From NCBI GenBank assembly GCA_011799875.1, contig CM022302.1, positions 50,471,381-50,535,380 of the forward strand: a DNA stretch of 64,000 nt. The letters run 5' to 3'. The stretch is from Thinopyrum elongatum. Taxonomy: Eukaryota > Streptophyta > Magnoliopsida > Poales > Poaceae. Under the pieces are notes generated by a model. It was not told the DNA's origin. It saw only the letters and a list, made by a program, of their open reading frames with translations, and ran no database searches. Positions 20,281 through 31,446 of this stretch are shown here, one piece after another; positions within the stretch are counted from its first letter, which is position 1; every line of letters starts with the position of its first letter. A program made the translations under genes and the position numbers.

Positions 20281-20980
20281 TATTTGCTGCAAAGCCGGTG
20301 AGGTGGATTTTTTCTGGAACCATGTTCTTTTTATGCTGGGACCGGTCCTAATTTTTGCTACCTTGTTTTTTATTTAGCTAGAACCATCCTCAAAACTTGC
20401 TACCACCATCTTTCGATTTTGCTAGAACCGGCAAAATTTTCTGCTTCAATCGACTACTGCAGATTTTTGTTGATTTAGTTTTTTACTAGATGTGGCCAAT
20501 TCATTTGCTACAATCGGCTTTTCAAAAGTTCAACCGAAGAATGGTGAGCTGGCGATGGCGAATGGCGTCTACGGGAGATGAGGACGGAGATGCATGGGGT
20601 GAAGACGAGGGCTACATCAACGGGGGTGAAGATGGAGCCGCATCAAGGAAACAACCCGGGCAGTGGCAACTGTGACCAACGGGGGCGAGGGAGACAAGCA
20701 CATCTGGCAGCACAGGTGGTGGAGGGAGGATGTCCAGACGAGGGGGCGGCGCCCGGTGACCGGAGGATGGGCAGCGATGGGGCAGTGGCTGTGGCGTCCG
20801 CGCCGTGCACGTGTTGTTGATTTAGCGTGGAAAGAAGAGAAGGAGGTGGAAGGAAGACGATGCAATCGTATTGTTACCGAGGTCCAATCAGATGCTCGCG
20901 CGGTGACCGACCAAAATTTCGGCCGGTCGACCGGCGCCTATCAGTGGCCTAAACTTTAGTCCTATTCTCCCGTAACCAAA
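20281..20980. other. No gene seen; second part of the gypsy target repeat
   Basis: Contains TTTGCTACCTTG, GCTAGAACCGG and GCTACAATCGGC words related to those at 18389-18815, then a GC-richer stretch with overlapping frames of no known family. Confidence 0.4.
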
Positions 20981-20982
20981 AA

Positions 20983-21700
20983 TCACCGGTCTGTGCTCTC
21001 TGGTCTATTGACTAGCCACAGATGTCGTCCATGAGGTAAAGTTGTCTCCGCCTTCACTAAGGTGTGTGCTTCGACGTTGAAGCTCCCCTTCTCGCGCACA
21101 GCTTCCACAGAATCAAGGGACTTTGTACGGCTCTGGATCTCATAAATAATAGCAGCCGATGGTCTCAAATAAACACCTCTCAGATGATTTATTGTAGCCA
21201 TACAATATGTAGCGATGATGACCTCGTTGCAAGTTAGATCAAGAGCTAAAGATAGAGCCTCGTTGGTGGCCATTGCTTCTAGTATCTTTGGGTCAACTAT
21301 CTCAAGAATAGACATAGCAGATGCTCCCATGTAATTGCCCATCTCATCTCGGCTAATAGCAGCTAGGGCTCCTCATTCTGCACTACGACTGATAACAACA
21401 TCCACATGTATTTTTACTACTACTACTACTGGTGGAGCTGTCCATTTTACATTCGGTTCAGGTTCATGAACATGCACTCGTCCTTGTGGCTTTTTTGTCA
21501 ATGGAGCAAGATCAGCAAGATAATTTGTGATAAAAGTGTAAGTTCTCAGCAGTGACTGAACTTCTCTTCATGTAGTACGCCCACCAAATTGCCCACAAAG
21601 TAACAAGTAATTTCACAAACGCCTCATCCTTCACCGAGTCCTGAATTTCTTTCATCCATAACATAGCATCATCATGCATGCAAACCACATTTAGTCGTGT
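20983..21700 (-). pseudogene. LINE RNase H domain remnant (RVT_3)
   Basis: The minus strand reads KEIQDSVKDEAFVKLLVTLW, then, after stops and a frameshift, AAISRDEMGNYMGASAMSI, KILEAMATNEALSLALDL with the catalytic Glu, an expected Asp replaced in VIIATYCMATI, and FNVEAHTLVKAETTLPHG with the C-terminal motif. This is the RNase H end of a LINE protein. It lies downstream, in minus-strand order, of the RT fragment at 22769-24135 and is probably the tail of the same element, separated by inserted sequence. Confidence 0.7.
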
Positions 21701-22168
21701 TTTTTATCGAGATCTTTTACAATACATCTAAATAATGTGAGCCTTTCATTTCACGCCATTCAATGCTCTAGGACGACCAATACTACCAGACGAAATTAGA
21801 AGTATTTTTTTTCAAGGGGTACAATTGGAAGACACACAATACAAATACCAAAAATCTACTTGCACAAGCCAGTGTGTTTTCTTCTCCTGTTCTGACCAGG
21901 CGACATTCATCCATTTCCGGAGAAAATGAGATAGCCAGGTTAGCCTCCTTGGTTGATTGATCATGTCTGGATAAACCAGTATGAGTACGTTATCGCCCGA
22001 TTGTTTTCGGACGACCAAACCGATGGCTGCAGGTGCTGCACAAAAGCTGGGCAGGCACGCCGGTCTAATTTCGTAGAAACACGTCAGATGATGTGTCCCA
22101 GTGATGCTAAGTTGCCGACAGAGGAAGCGGAACTCCCCGCAAACATGAATATCGTCTCAAGATGTACT
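21701..22168. other. No gene seen
   Basis: Sequence between two LINE pieces; probably part of an insertion into the LINE. No ends recognised. Confidence 0.4.
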
Positions 22169-22384
22169 TATTGAATTCATGCTCCCGCCGACTCATCCAA
22201 AAGTCCGAACTGATGGAGGGAGGCGGACAATATATTTCAACAGCCCCCCCCCCCCCTCCCCCCCTCACGTCTAGTGTTGAATAATACAAGACCTCCCGGC
22301 TCGAATAACATATTGAATTCATGCTCCAGCCAACTCATCCAAAAGTCCGAACTGATGGAGAGAGATGGGCAATATATTTCAACA
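22169..22384 (-). mobile_element. Internally deleted LTR (TRIM-like) remnant
   Basis: A complete small LTR of 110 bp (22275-22384; on the minus strand TGTTGAAATATATTGCCC to TATTATTCAACA) is followed on the minus strand by only about 32 bp of internal sequence. That internal part is mostly a polypurine tract of G runs (22243-22264), then a second LTR copy (22169-22242) that lacks about 36 bp of its distal end. GTACT flanks the unit at 22164-22168 and 22385-22389. All coding sequence is gone. Confidence 0.7.
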
Positions 22385-22768
22385 GTACTTGCCTAGGGGG
22401 AAGCCTCGACGTACAGTGTACCCAGAGCAAGGAGGTACGCTCACACATGGCCCATGACGAGATGCGTCAACGACGTCATGGATCAAGTGGAACGTTAGTG
22501 CTGTGGCGCCGTCTACGGCAACAACGCGGCCAACGCCGTTGATGCAGCCAGGTCTCCAGAGTGTCGGCAGCTCCTTCGTCAACGCCATTAGAGCCAACAG
22601 ATGGCGTGAGCTCTGACGTGTGATTGATTGTTGGACAAGCGCCACAGATGACTGACGACGGCAACGATGATGCCTGACGAGGGTGGTCTCGGGCGAGAGA
22701 TTTTACATATTATGAAACAAACAAATGACCAAACTACCCAGCTAATCAACGGCCGAGATAATTCAATA
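22385..22768. other. No gene supported
   Basis: GC-balanced sequence with overlapping frames on both strands and no recognisable domain. It lies between the TRIM-like remnant and the LINE RT fragment. Confidence 0.4.
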
Positions 22769-24135
22769 TTACTCAGTCCCAGCGGTAGTATGATGTGCTG
22801 TACAAAATCTCTTTCTATGTTTCATGTTCGAACTCACGGCTCTGCCAGACAGCCAATCTTCTCTTCTCTTCTTCATTTCAGCTAATAATCTATATGCAGA
22901 ACATACCGTGAAACACCCTGATCTGTCATAATGCCATGTCCAGGTGTCCTCAAATTTCACAGAACTAAGGGGTATATTCAGTACTGCACGTACACCTAAG
23001 ATGGTTCTACGAGCATGTGCGTTCATAGCATATCAGAATTCCATCGCCGTTCTTCCGTGATCATAAGCTCACTCACTAACTCAGGAAGGTTCTACGAGCA
23101 TGGATGGAGACCCCGCAGCATATGGTCCCTAGAATCCAATTGTGGTTCCAAATCTTTGTAGCTTGCCCGTTTCCCACTCTTCGATTTTTTCCGTGCTTCA
23201 ACACTTCTGTTCCTGCACATATCACTCTCCAAACTTGTGATGGGTGGGGGCCCAATTCTGCATCGAAAAGCTGACGGTTAGGGTAGTAAACCGCCTTAAG
23301 AATCCTTGTACTTAGCAAGTTTGAGTCTTTCGGCAAACGCCATGACTGTTTCACCAACATTGCCAAGTTGAAATGCTCCGCATCACGGAAGCCAAGACCT
23401 CCCGCCGCAAAAAAAGGAAGCAAAGACCTCCTGTATATTTTGGCATTGTTAACGTTTCCCATGAGAAGCACACTACCTTTCACTCGCCATTCTTGCTTCC
23501 CAGAAGAACTTCCTAAGCATCATGTCCATGTGTTGGCACAAGCCTCTTGGCAGGAGAAAACAAGACATAGAAAAGGTTGGGATTGCTCGAGCCACTGATT
23601 TATCAAGACCTCCTTCCCTGCCGCTAGCTTTCACTTCTCAACCCATATTGTATGTTGGCCCAAATTCTGTCCCTTATGTACTTGAATGCTCCATTCTTGG
23701 TTCTCCCAACATCTGACGGTACCTTCGGACATGAAGCACACCTTTGATCATTGTTGTCATCTCATCTGGGCATCATTTCCCAAAAATATATACTAGATTT
23801 GTGAAGATTAACCTTCTGCGCAGAAGCTCCATAATAATTATTGGTAGTATCTCTAATTTTTTGTACCCCGTCAACATTAGCTTTAAACAGTAACAAGCAG
23901 TCATCAGCAAAAGGAAGGTGATTAACTGGAGGGGTCGTTGGAGCTACAACCACACCTCTCACATTCTCATCAACACTCCTAGCTTTTCGTAAGCATGAAA
24001 CACCTTCAGCAGTCAACAGAAAAAGATATGGGGAAACTGGGTCTCCCTATCGGATCCCTCTAGTTGTTTTAAACTCCTCTGTTTTAACTTCATTAACCAA
24101 GAACGAAAATGTTACCGTGGACACACGTTGCCTAT
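22769..24135 (-). pseudogene. LINE ORF2 fragment: RT palm to zf-RVT region
   Basis: Read on the minus strand from 24135: VTFSFLVNEVKTEEFKTTRG with a stop in place of the usual Gln of the RQGDP motif, then GDPVSPYLFLLTAEGVSCL, the catalytic FADDCLLLFKANVDGVQKI (24016-23762), GASAQKVNLHKSSIYF, then after frameshifts AGGLGFRDAEHFNLAMLVKQ with SWRLPKDSNLLSTRILKAVY (23483-23076), and FEDTWTWHYDRSGCFTVCSA (23026-22769). This is the RT palm/thumb and start of the zf-RVT part of an L1-like LINE. It is 5'-truncated near a C-run at 24138 and has many stops. Confidence 0.85.
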
Positions 24136-24149
24136 CCCCCCCCCCGGAC

Positions 24150-24740
24150 TTGGTCAAAACCTCTCTGGTTGATTGGCGGCTACATTAGTTTTGTAGGCCA
24201 ACTAGCTTTGGGCACTAACCCCTACACAATGCTTAAGGCGCCCAACTGTATGATGCATGGGCCGGCCTAGTAAGACTCGCACACCTTCGCTGGATTACTC
24301 TGTTTGGCTTGATTATTTTGTCAAGTTTTGCTGCCGCTGCTCCAATGTCTTAGAGGACATCCAGCTCCATGTTTTTATGTTAAATTTGAAAAAGTTGAAG
24401 AATTCAAATATTGTTGATGGATATAAAATATTCAAAAACTTTCAAAATGATCTCGCTTTCAAATTTATCATATATTTGAAAAAAACATTCATGAAATTTA
24501 AAAATGTTACTCCCTCTGATCCAAAAAAGTGTCATGGCTTTAGTTCAAATTTCAACTAAAGTCACGACACTTTTTTTTGGATCAAAGGGAGTAGTAAATT
24601 GGAAAATGTTCACAAAATTTTAAAATGTTCATGAATTTTGAATTTGAAAAAATGTTCATGATTTTGTAAAATAAAAAAAAATTAAGCAAAACAAAAATAT
24701 ATTAAAAAGGACAAAACCGGAGTACAAAAACATAGAAAAG
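24150..24740 (+). repeat. Dispersed repeat, copy 2 (partner at 12895-13330), with a MITE
   Basis: Shares CATTAGTTTTGT, GGCCAACTAGCTTTGG, TTTTGTCAAGTTTTGCTGC, GTCTTAG and ATCCAGCTCCA in the same order with the partner, then the same AT-rich tail. A Stowaway element sits at 24510-24591. Confidence 0.6.
24510..24591. mobile_element. Short Stowaway MITE, 82 bp
   Basis: Nearly perfect hairpin: CTCCCTCTGATCCAAAAAAG at the left, complementary TTTTTTTTGGATCAAAGGGAG at the right. TA duplicates at 24508-24509 and 24592-24593. Confidence 0.9.
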
Positions 24741-25532
24741 AAAGAACCCTGGCCGGCAACTTCTAGAAACTTCCCAAGACTAGTTTATGGAGTCTACTTG
24801 GGCTAGCCCACTTAAGAATTGAAAGTTGAGAGGGTGTGTGTGCGTTGTACTGAAGCATATATAACATTTTCTTCATATGCTTGGACATGGAGGAGGGAAG
24901 GACATTATCTACAAAAAAGGTGTGGGGAAGGACATAGGTTCGCGATCGCTGTTTATTGGTGCAGCAAATGGAGCCACTCTTAAGGCTTCTTCAATGGGCT
25001 CTCTCACTTTTCCCCTCCAGATTGTCAGGTATCCCCCAGTTTGGTGTTAAACAGAGGGGAGTAGCAGGAGACATCTGGACTGCCTGCCACATTGACATGA
25101 CGTCATGGCCCTACCTCTCTCTCTCTCTTTCCCCCCTCACCGACACCCAACTCATGCCCCCTCGCCGATGCCAACCCAGCCCTTCTCGTCGCACTACCAT
25201 GATGGCTCGCATGACGAAGGGCGAGCATCAGGTCAAGAGGCAGATGCCGGCAGCGTGACTCCTTGGCATTTACTGGTCCAAGCATCCATAAACATGCAGG
25301 ATCTGACGGGGAATTAGGCTTCTGACCCTTGTAGGCGCCCTCCCACCATGTTTGCAGCCGTCAGTGTATTCGCCCCACCACCTTTTGTCGCCACCCTTAT
25401 CACGGACGTTCTCCTCCCACATCGTGCCAACATATCCAGACAACACGGGTTCGGGCTAGGTGGGTTCAGATGGCATCAACTCGGACCTGCTCGAGGCAGA
25501 GGACTCCGACTTGAGCTATAGGTAGCACTGCG
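24741..25532. other. No gene seen
   Basis: Mixed composition; a CT-repeat stretch near 25108-25135 and short overlapping frames. Its last bases (CTGCG, 25528-25532) are the left target duplication of the adjacent solo LTR. Confidence 0.45.
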
Positions 25533-27660
25533 TGTAGGGTAACGCAGCAGAAAACAAAAAATTTCCGATCTACGCATCAGCTCAGGATCACTATGGAGAC
25601 TGCATACAAGGTTTGATCATATTCGTTACCGACTCGTAGCGCAACGGAAGTAGAGTCGATGACGATCGGCGGTGCAGATCCCCGCAGCTAGGATTTACAA
25701 CCTCCCAACCGCGAGGATGTATACCCTCATCCGCCACTCGGACAGCCCTCCGGGAGGAGGTCGGACAGTCCCCCGGACGGTGTCGCGGACAGCCCTTCGG
25801 GAGGACTCACAGAACTCGGACCGTCACATGGACAGCCCTTCGGGAGGCACTCTCGAACAACCCCTCGGGCACTAAGATCGAAACTACGACCTCTCTACAG
25901 AGTTGCACACATACTGTGTCATCTATCCGGCAGGGCTTCGCCGTCCAGAACTAGTTCCCACCGGAACCCAGACAGCCTTTAGGCTCTACGAAACTCTTTT
26001 CGTGGGAGGGAGAGAGAAGCCAGATAATGCATGGCATGAGTATGAGAGCAAGGGATGAAGGAGATGGCAGCCCCAACTCCTCCTTTTATAGGCCAAGGCA
26101 AGGGGTGGGGTGGGATGTTGAAATACCAAAATACCCAAACTTCATGTCACACATGAAAGGGCATAATGGTAATGCAAGGGAGGCATCATGGGGACACCAA
26201 GGGGACACCCCTTGGGCCGGCCACACATGTGCCCCCCCATGGGGGGGGAGCCCCAACAAGCCACCAACATGTCTCCATGAAACATGCATGCTCCCTAGAC
26301 AAAAAGCCACCAAACAAGCACCCCCGATTCGTGGGATCTTGTCCCCTCGCGCTGAGACAAGATGTTTTCCGCGAATGTTTTTCTGAAAAATTCCAGAACG
26401 TCCCAGAACATTTCTGGTATCCTCTAAAATTATTCTGCGCGTGTTCCGAAACATTTCCGGTATGGTAGTTTTCATCAGCGAAAAGCAACAACAGCGGTTA
26501 CGGCAGCTCCGGAACATTTCCGGTTTTTTCTTTCTGAAAATTCCCAGAAGTTCCCAGACCAATTCTGACATCCTCTGAAAATTTCCATGCGATGCCGAAA
26601 CCCTATTTGACCTAATAATATATTCTGAAACACCTTTTCGGTTTTACCGAAACTCTTTCGGTGTTCTCTCTCTCCGGAACTCTTCCGTTGTCTCCGAAAC
26701 TTTTTCGGTGACTTTCTCTCAGACTCCCTGTCTAGTATTCAGCAGATAGATGACCCTTAAGCGTGTGACCCTATAGGTTCGGTGAAGTATAGACATGACC
26801 GGAACACTTTTCGATCAATGATCAGCATCGGAGCCGTGGACACCCATATTGACCCCTATACCCACACGAATGAATATTCGAGTGAACCTCCAGTTGCCGT
26901 GTGCTATTCTTGTTGCTTCACGTTATGTTACAAATACCCGAGGTGAGACATGTTGGCATTTCCGTGGATCAACAACTTGTCCACTATGCTAGTTACCTCG
27001 TTACCGGTATCGTTCTCTTTTCTCGTAACCGTGTTCCGGCATCCCCGTGATCAAATCACAAAGTGTCTGGCCAGACGATGATGGATACCGTAACACCGAG
27101 AGGGCCCAGAGATATCTCTCCATCGCCGGAGGAGCAAATCCCAATCTTGAGCTATCAAGTTACTTGACACACTTTTCCATGAACCCGTAAGCCGCCGTAA
27201 TAGCTACCCATTTACGGATGACGTTTAACAAACCCCAAAGTTCATGAAGCAAGCATGAAGAAACCCGATACTCTCATGGTCTAAGGAATCATGCAAACGT
27301 TAATCATCTCTGTGTTATTAACCATTAACTTGTGACGAATATATCTCATAGCATAACATCAATTCGGGTCGATTCAACACAAATGTTCTTCTAACATTGT
27401 GCCCTCAAAGTTACTGGCATAGACATGCCCATGATCAGGAAAACAGGACCATCATGCAACATTTGAGCTAGTCTTAGAGGCTAGACTAGGAATACATTTT
27501 ACCGTTTAATATTCCACACGTGCATATGAGTCTTCCTCCGAGCCTCGTGGTTATTATAGACTCGAGAACCATAACAGTTATAGCATGGAACATAAACCTA
27601 ATTATGAGCATGAAGATAAATAATAACATTTATTATTGCCTCTAGGGCATATCTCCTACA
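25533..27660 (-). mobile_element. Copia solo LTR, 2128 bp, TSD CTGCG
   Basis: On the minus strand it starts TGTAGGAGATATGCCCTAGA and ends TTTTCTGCTGCGTTACCCTA, CA. Identical 5-bp flanks CTGCG occur at 25528-25532 and 27661-27665. It belongs to the same family as the two full-length elements at 43399-62670 and 47766-57456 and has the promoter type of the outer one (TATA at 26084-26090). With no internal sequence and a target duplication it is a product of LTR-LTR recombination. Confidence 0.93.
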
Positions 27661-27701
27661 CTGCGATGTTTAGTGACTGACATGCCACAACCGCAACTCT
27701 T

Positions 27702-28118
27702 TGATACGTCTCAAATGTATCTACTTTTCTGAACAAATGTACAATGGTTTTGTCCTCTATCTTGGGCAAATTGAATTAGAACTAACTGGACAGATGCTAT
27801 TTTTAGCAGAATTATTGTGGTGTCGTTTTATGCAGAAAAATGAATATCTACGAAAATACAAAAAATATTTGCAAACAATGAAGGAAAGAGCCGCTGAACC
27901 AGGAGGGTGGACCCATAGAGCCCACATGCCCTAGCCACGCGGCCTGGCCCTTGGTCATGCCAACTAGCCCATGGGGCCCACAGGGGTCCCTGGCGCATCT
28001 CCTTCACCCATATAACCTTCCCTACCTAAAAACCCAAAACAATTTTCCATATTTTTTCTTTAGGGCGGAGGCAACCGCCGTCTCTGATCTTCTCCCTAGA
28101 GGGTTGTCTAGAGATTGA
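27702..28118 (+). mobile_element. Gypsy LTR fragment, 5' end
   Basis: Starts TGATACGTCTCAAATGTATC, then GGACAGATGCTATTTTTAGC and GGAGGGTGGACCCATAGAGC, ending in a leader-like part with CCCATATAACC and CTCCCTAGAGGG. This matches the beginning of Sabrina/WHAM-like Triticeae gypsy LTRs. The rest of the element is missing. Confidence 0.65.
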
Positions 28119-28123
28119 TTTAA

Positions 28124-28143
28124 GGGATCGGTTAGAGATGCTC
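28124..28143. mobile_element. Isolated PIF/Harbinger terminal repeat
   Basis: GGGATCGGTTAGAGATGCTC followed by TTA matches the right end of the Harbinger element at 9735-9756 (GGGATCGGTTAGAAATGCCC, TTA). I do not see a matching left end within the preceding kilobase, so this is a truncated element or MITE end. Confidence 0.6.
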
Positions 28144-28146
28144 TTA

Positions 28147-29608
28147 TGTTGCATAACATCATAAATTACCTAGAAGGATGGCAAGTTATCACTTAGATCC
28201 CTCAAGGGAAAACAAATTTGGTGTACTTAGAGGCAATCCACAAACAATGTGTGTCCTCTGTCGTCCTGTAAAAATTGATTTCTTAAATTCGGGATCTGCT
28301 TTGAAGGATTGAGTAATTGCAGGTGAGAATGTCAAACTTTGTAGAAAATCCTTATGTGCCCTGCACCTAAGTTATCTTGATAAGCTCATTTCACATCAAA
28401 AAGTTTCTGAGAACAATCCAATGGTCAACAGGTAGCGGTGTCCTGAATTAAACTTGTATACCTTCTCCAGAGAGAGTGCATCCAAAATGTCTGTCACCAT
28501 GATCGCCATCTGTTGCTCTACCGTCCTGCTCAGATATAACGAGCCGGTGAAAGAAGAAGACGACGAAAGTATTGATGCCATCACATTTCTTCCAAACACT
28601 GCTGCACCACCGTCTTGCCAATGGTTGTCGTGTGCGCAATGGCAACACCTATCAGCCATCGCCAACAAAAGCATCGTGAAGATGTCGATGACTGTGCAGG
28701 AGAGGACGTCTGTGCCTCCCACGGCCTCCCCACGAGACCGGTCCAAGACCCAAGGCCTTGTGCCGGATCACGCATCGCCGTTGCCAAATAGCGCTTGCGC
28801 TCATCGGCCACCATATCCAGTGAAAGGGGACTTATGGAATAGCCAGACGCTGAGGCTAGTCCACGCGACCCTGGACGGTACCCGGCTCGACAGTGACCAG
28901 AGCGCCGCCAAGCTACCAGACGACGATGTCGCTCTAGATGTCGGCCGGCCAGAGACAGGCACGACTGCACCAAGATCCAGAAAGACAGTCTATTGCAGGC
29001 CCCCTCCGTGCCACCCTTGGGCATCGACCACATTGCGCACGGCCACAGTCACACACCACAAGCGCCGGATTGTCGCCGCTATTACCGCCTCCGGGCCTTG
29101 ACGTTCCGCTGGATCCATTGTTGTTGGGGGAGGACACCACCCTGCAAGACCAGAACGACCATGATGCCATCCTCGTTCTTGTCAGCCTCATGGCTTTGTC
29201 CGAGTTGACCTTGGGAGGCGACGAGAGGATAGAGAGGAGAGGGAGGTGAGAGAGTCACGAAATCAATGGTGGACCTTGGGGATTGGTTGGTGGTGACGTT
29301 GTGTTTCGCGTGAGGCTCGGGTCACGAGTTCTGCGAGAGTCAAACTTCTTTAGGGCATAGAAAGCTGTGGACATCATTATTCTTGTCTGCTGAAACATTT
29401 GGAAACAAGAAATTGATTTTTTTTCAAGCATGAAGTACTAGGACATTTTCTCTAGCGGATGACCACCTACTCCTTGAGCGCAAAGTAGAGCACAAGAATG
29501 CTTCTTTCCTTCAAGACTGGATCAACACACATCTTTTATATCGGTGTCTTAAGATAATCCTTCCTTTTGCACGTTACCCAGAGCAGGCATTGGTTTTTTT
29601 TTCCTGAA
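28147..29608. other. No gene supported; overlapping GC-rich frames
   Basis: Frames of 150-215 codons occur on both strands at about 28450-29250. They overlap, have biased composition and show no recognisable domain. The block may be the 5' part of a decayed retroelement. Confidence 0.4.
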
Positions 29609-29966
29609 ACGCTTGGTTGTACCGGAAATACAATTCAGCTCCCGGGACAAAAAATATTTTTTGAAATGTTAAAAAAATCAATACAATATTTTTATGTGTT
29701 TTTTAGTTATATCCAAATGCTACCTGCAATTTTTGAGGCAAAAATGTTTAGCATTTTGTCCTGGGCCAAAAAAACAAATTCAACACCAAAGGTCACCCCA
29801 ATTTTGTTTTTTCACCGACAAAACATTGCTGCTCCGTTTCGCATGAACTTTGTCAAGCATGCTTGCAACACTAACGCAAACATCTACAAAAAATCATAGT
29901 TTTTCGATTTTTTTTTAATTTACTGTTCATCTGGGAGCTTATGCTCCCGGGAGCGAAAACGCCCCT
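29609..29966. mobile_element. MITE-like element with CTCCCGGGA ends
   Basis: The left end has ATTCAGCTCCCGGGACAAAA and the right end CATCTGGGAGCTTATGCTCC followed by CGGGAGCGAAAACG: inverted, partly duplicated CTCCCGGGAGC words around an AT-rich core. This resembles a common unclassified Triticeae MITE. The boundaries are approximate. Confidence 0.45.
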
Positions 29967-30340
29967 CACTTATATATGAAAATACCATAAAACAATTGTT
30001 CTATAGTGCAGAGATTAAAAAAAAAAGCTACCTACCAACAACCCTTAGGGAGAGCAGTGGGCAAGGTCTGTAAAGTCGCATGTGCCTCTGAGCCGTGGTG
30101 CACATGCAGGAGCACGACATTCGTGTTACTGGCGACACTAACTAGATGACGATGGGGGGGGGGAGGGCAGGGCGGGGGGGGGGGCGATCATAGTGATTAT
30201 TCTCCATAACATTGATTGGTATTGTAGGTCGTAAGCGATCTCTTAATCAATTCCGTGATGATTGTATAATGAGATGAAGATCCGACCAGAGTGACAATAG
30301 AACAAGCTTTGTCATTAGCTTGCTGCAACTAAAGGTGTAC
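29967..30340. other. No gene seen; G-rich tract
   Basis: Contains a G-rich tract at 30153-30184 and otherwise nothing recognisable. Confidence 0.45.
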
Positions 30341-31320
30341 ATGCTTTCAAGTGACCCTCAGTCCATCTGGCGCTTGCTGTCCATCTGGCGTGCGTGCGGG
30401 TTGTTCGGTCCTTTGGGTTGGCATTGCGCTACAAGCACAGTCAGGACCTCCCCATCGACCGGACCGCTAGCTCGACGCAACTCTTGCTTTACTAATGTGG
30501 CCACTGTTTGCTATGCACACGCGCGGGTAGATGCTGTGGTTCATCACATTTATCTAGCGGACTTGATAGGAACTGCACGAGTTAGGATCAGCACAAACGT
30601 TAAGTGGAAATGTTTTATGCTACCAGGGCCCGTTACAGTGGTCATACTTGGGATGAATGAGCAACAGAAGCTCATGTTTGCCGCAGCAGTGAACATGCTG
30701 AGGTCTCCCATGCTTACATTGGAAGGAACAAAGAAACAAAAAAACTCCACATTTCGCATGACACATCTGGCTCAACATTATATGCTCACGAATGAACCCA
30801 ACACTACCTAGAAGGTGTGCAGTACTGCAAGTAACCTTCCTCTCCGTCGTCAATTTCTCTCGCTCTATTGAACCACAAGCCACTACAACAATCTATGTAC
30901 TCCACTAGGAATGCTATATAGTGTCTCTTTCCTTCTAGATAAAGATTCTTCTTTTATGACCGGTAGCTGCATCAATAATCAGGGTCAGGATTTGATAGAG
31001 TGCACTGGTAAACTTCTGAACCAACAATCAATCTTGCAGTAATTTTCTTTAGCCAATTTACGGCGACAACACTCGGCAAAGACGGGTCGCTCGTGGACTA
31101 ACATACGGCGCGTATCTTCCACTTCCTCCTCTATCCAAGAGCATGACCGCCTAGACATCCCCATCTTCAACAGAAATGGGATGTTCATAGACCACTTTCT
31201 CTAATCAATCAGATGTACTCTCTCTAGTGTCAAAAACGCTCTTATATTATGAGACGGATGGAGTACCACTTAAAATTTGTAAACAGCATAGAGAAACAAG
31301 ATGAGGAAACTGAAAAAAAA
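30341..31320. repeat. Tandem duplication, unit 1
   Basis: Matches 31447-32345 in the same orientation. Shared stretches include GTCATACTTGGGATGAA, CAACACTACCTAGAAGGTGT, ATTGAACCACAAGCCACTAC, TATCTTCCACTTCCTCCTCT and AGACATCCCCATCTTCAACA. A 163-codon frame (30320-30811) is open in this unit but broken in unit 2 and shows no known domain. A short Stowaway element at 31218-31263 is present only here. Confidence 0.85.
31218..31263. mobile_element. Very short Stowaway MITE, 46 bp
   Basis: CTCTCTCTAGTGTCAAAAAC at the left, TTATGAGACGGATGGAG at the right, flanked by TA (31216-31217 and 31264-31265). Unit 2 of the tandem duplication lacks it (ATATGTGCCACTT), so it inserted after the duplication. Confidence 0.8.
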
Positions 31321-31390
31321 AACAAAAATTAATAAAATCAAGCATCATCTGGCGTAATTTCTAAAACGGAAATCCTGATCGATACACCTT

Positions 31391-31410
31391 ATATTCTAAA
31401 ACGGAGGGAG
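31391..31410. mobile_element. Stowaway MITE right-end fragment
   Basis: ATATTCTAAAACGGAGGGAG followed by TA is a typical Stowaway right end. No matching left end is visible. Confidence 0.55.
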
Positions 31411-31446
31411 TACATATTTCCAAATCATAATCCCAGAGGGTATTGC

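Noticed and set aside
28454..29249. Frames of up to 215 codons on both strands
   Set aside because: Mutually overlapping, no recognisable domain, not supported as a gene.
30320..30811. 163-codon frame in unit 1 of the tandem duplication
   Set aside because: The frame is broken in the duplicate and has no known motif.
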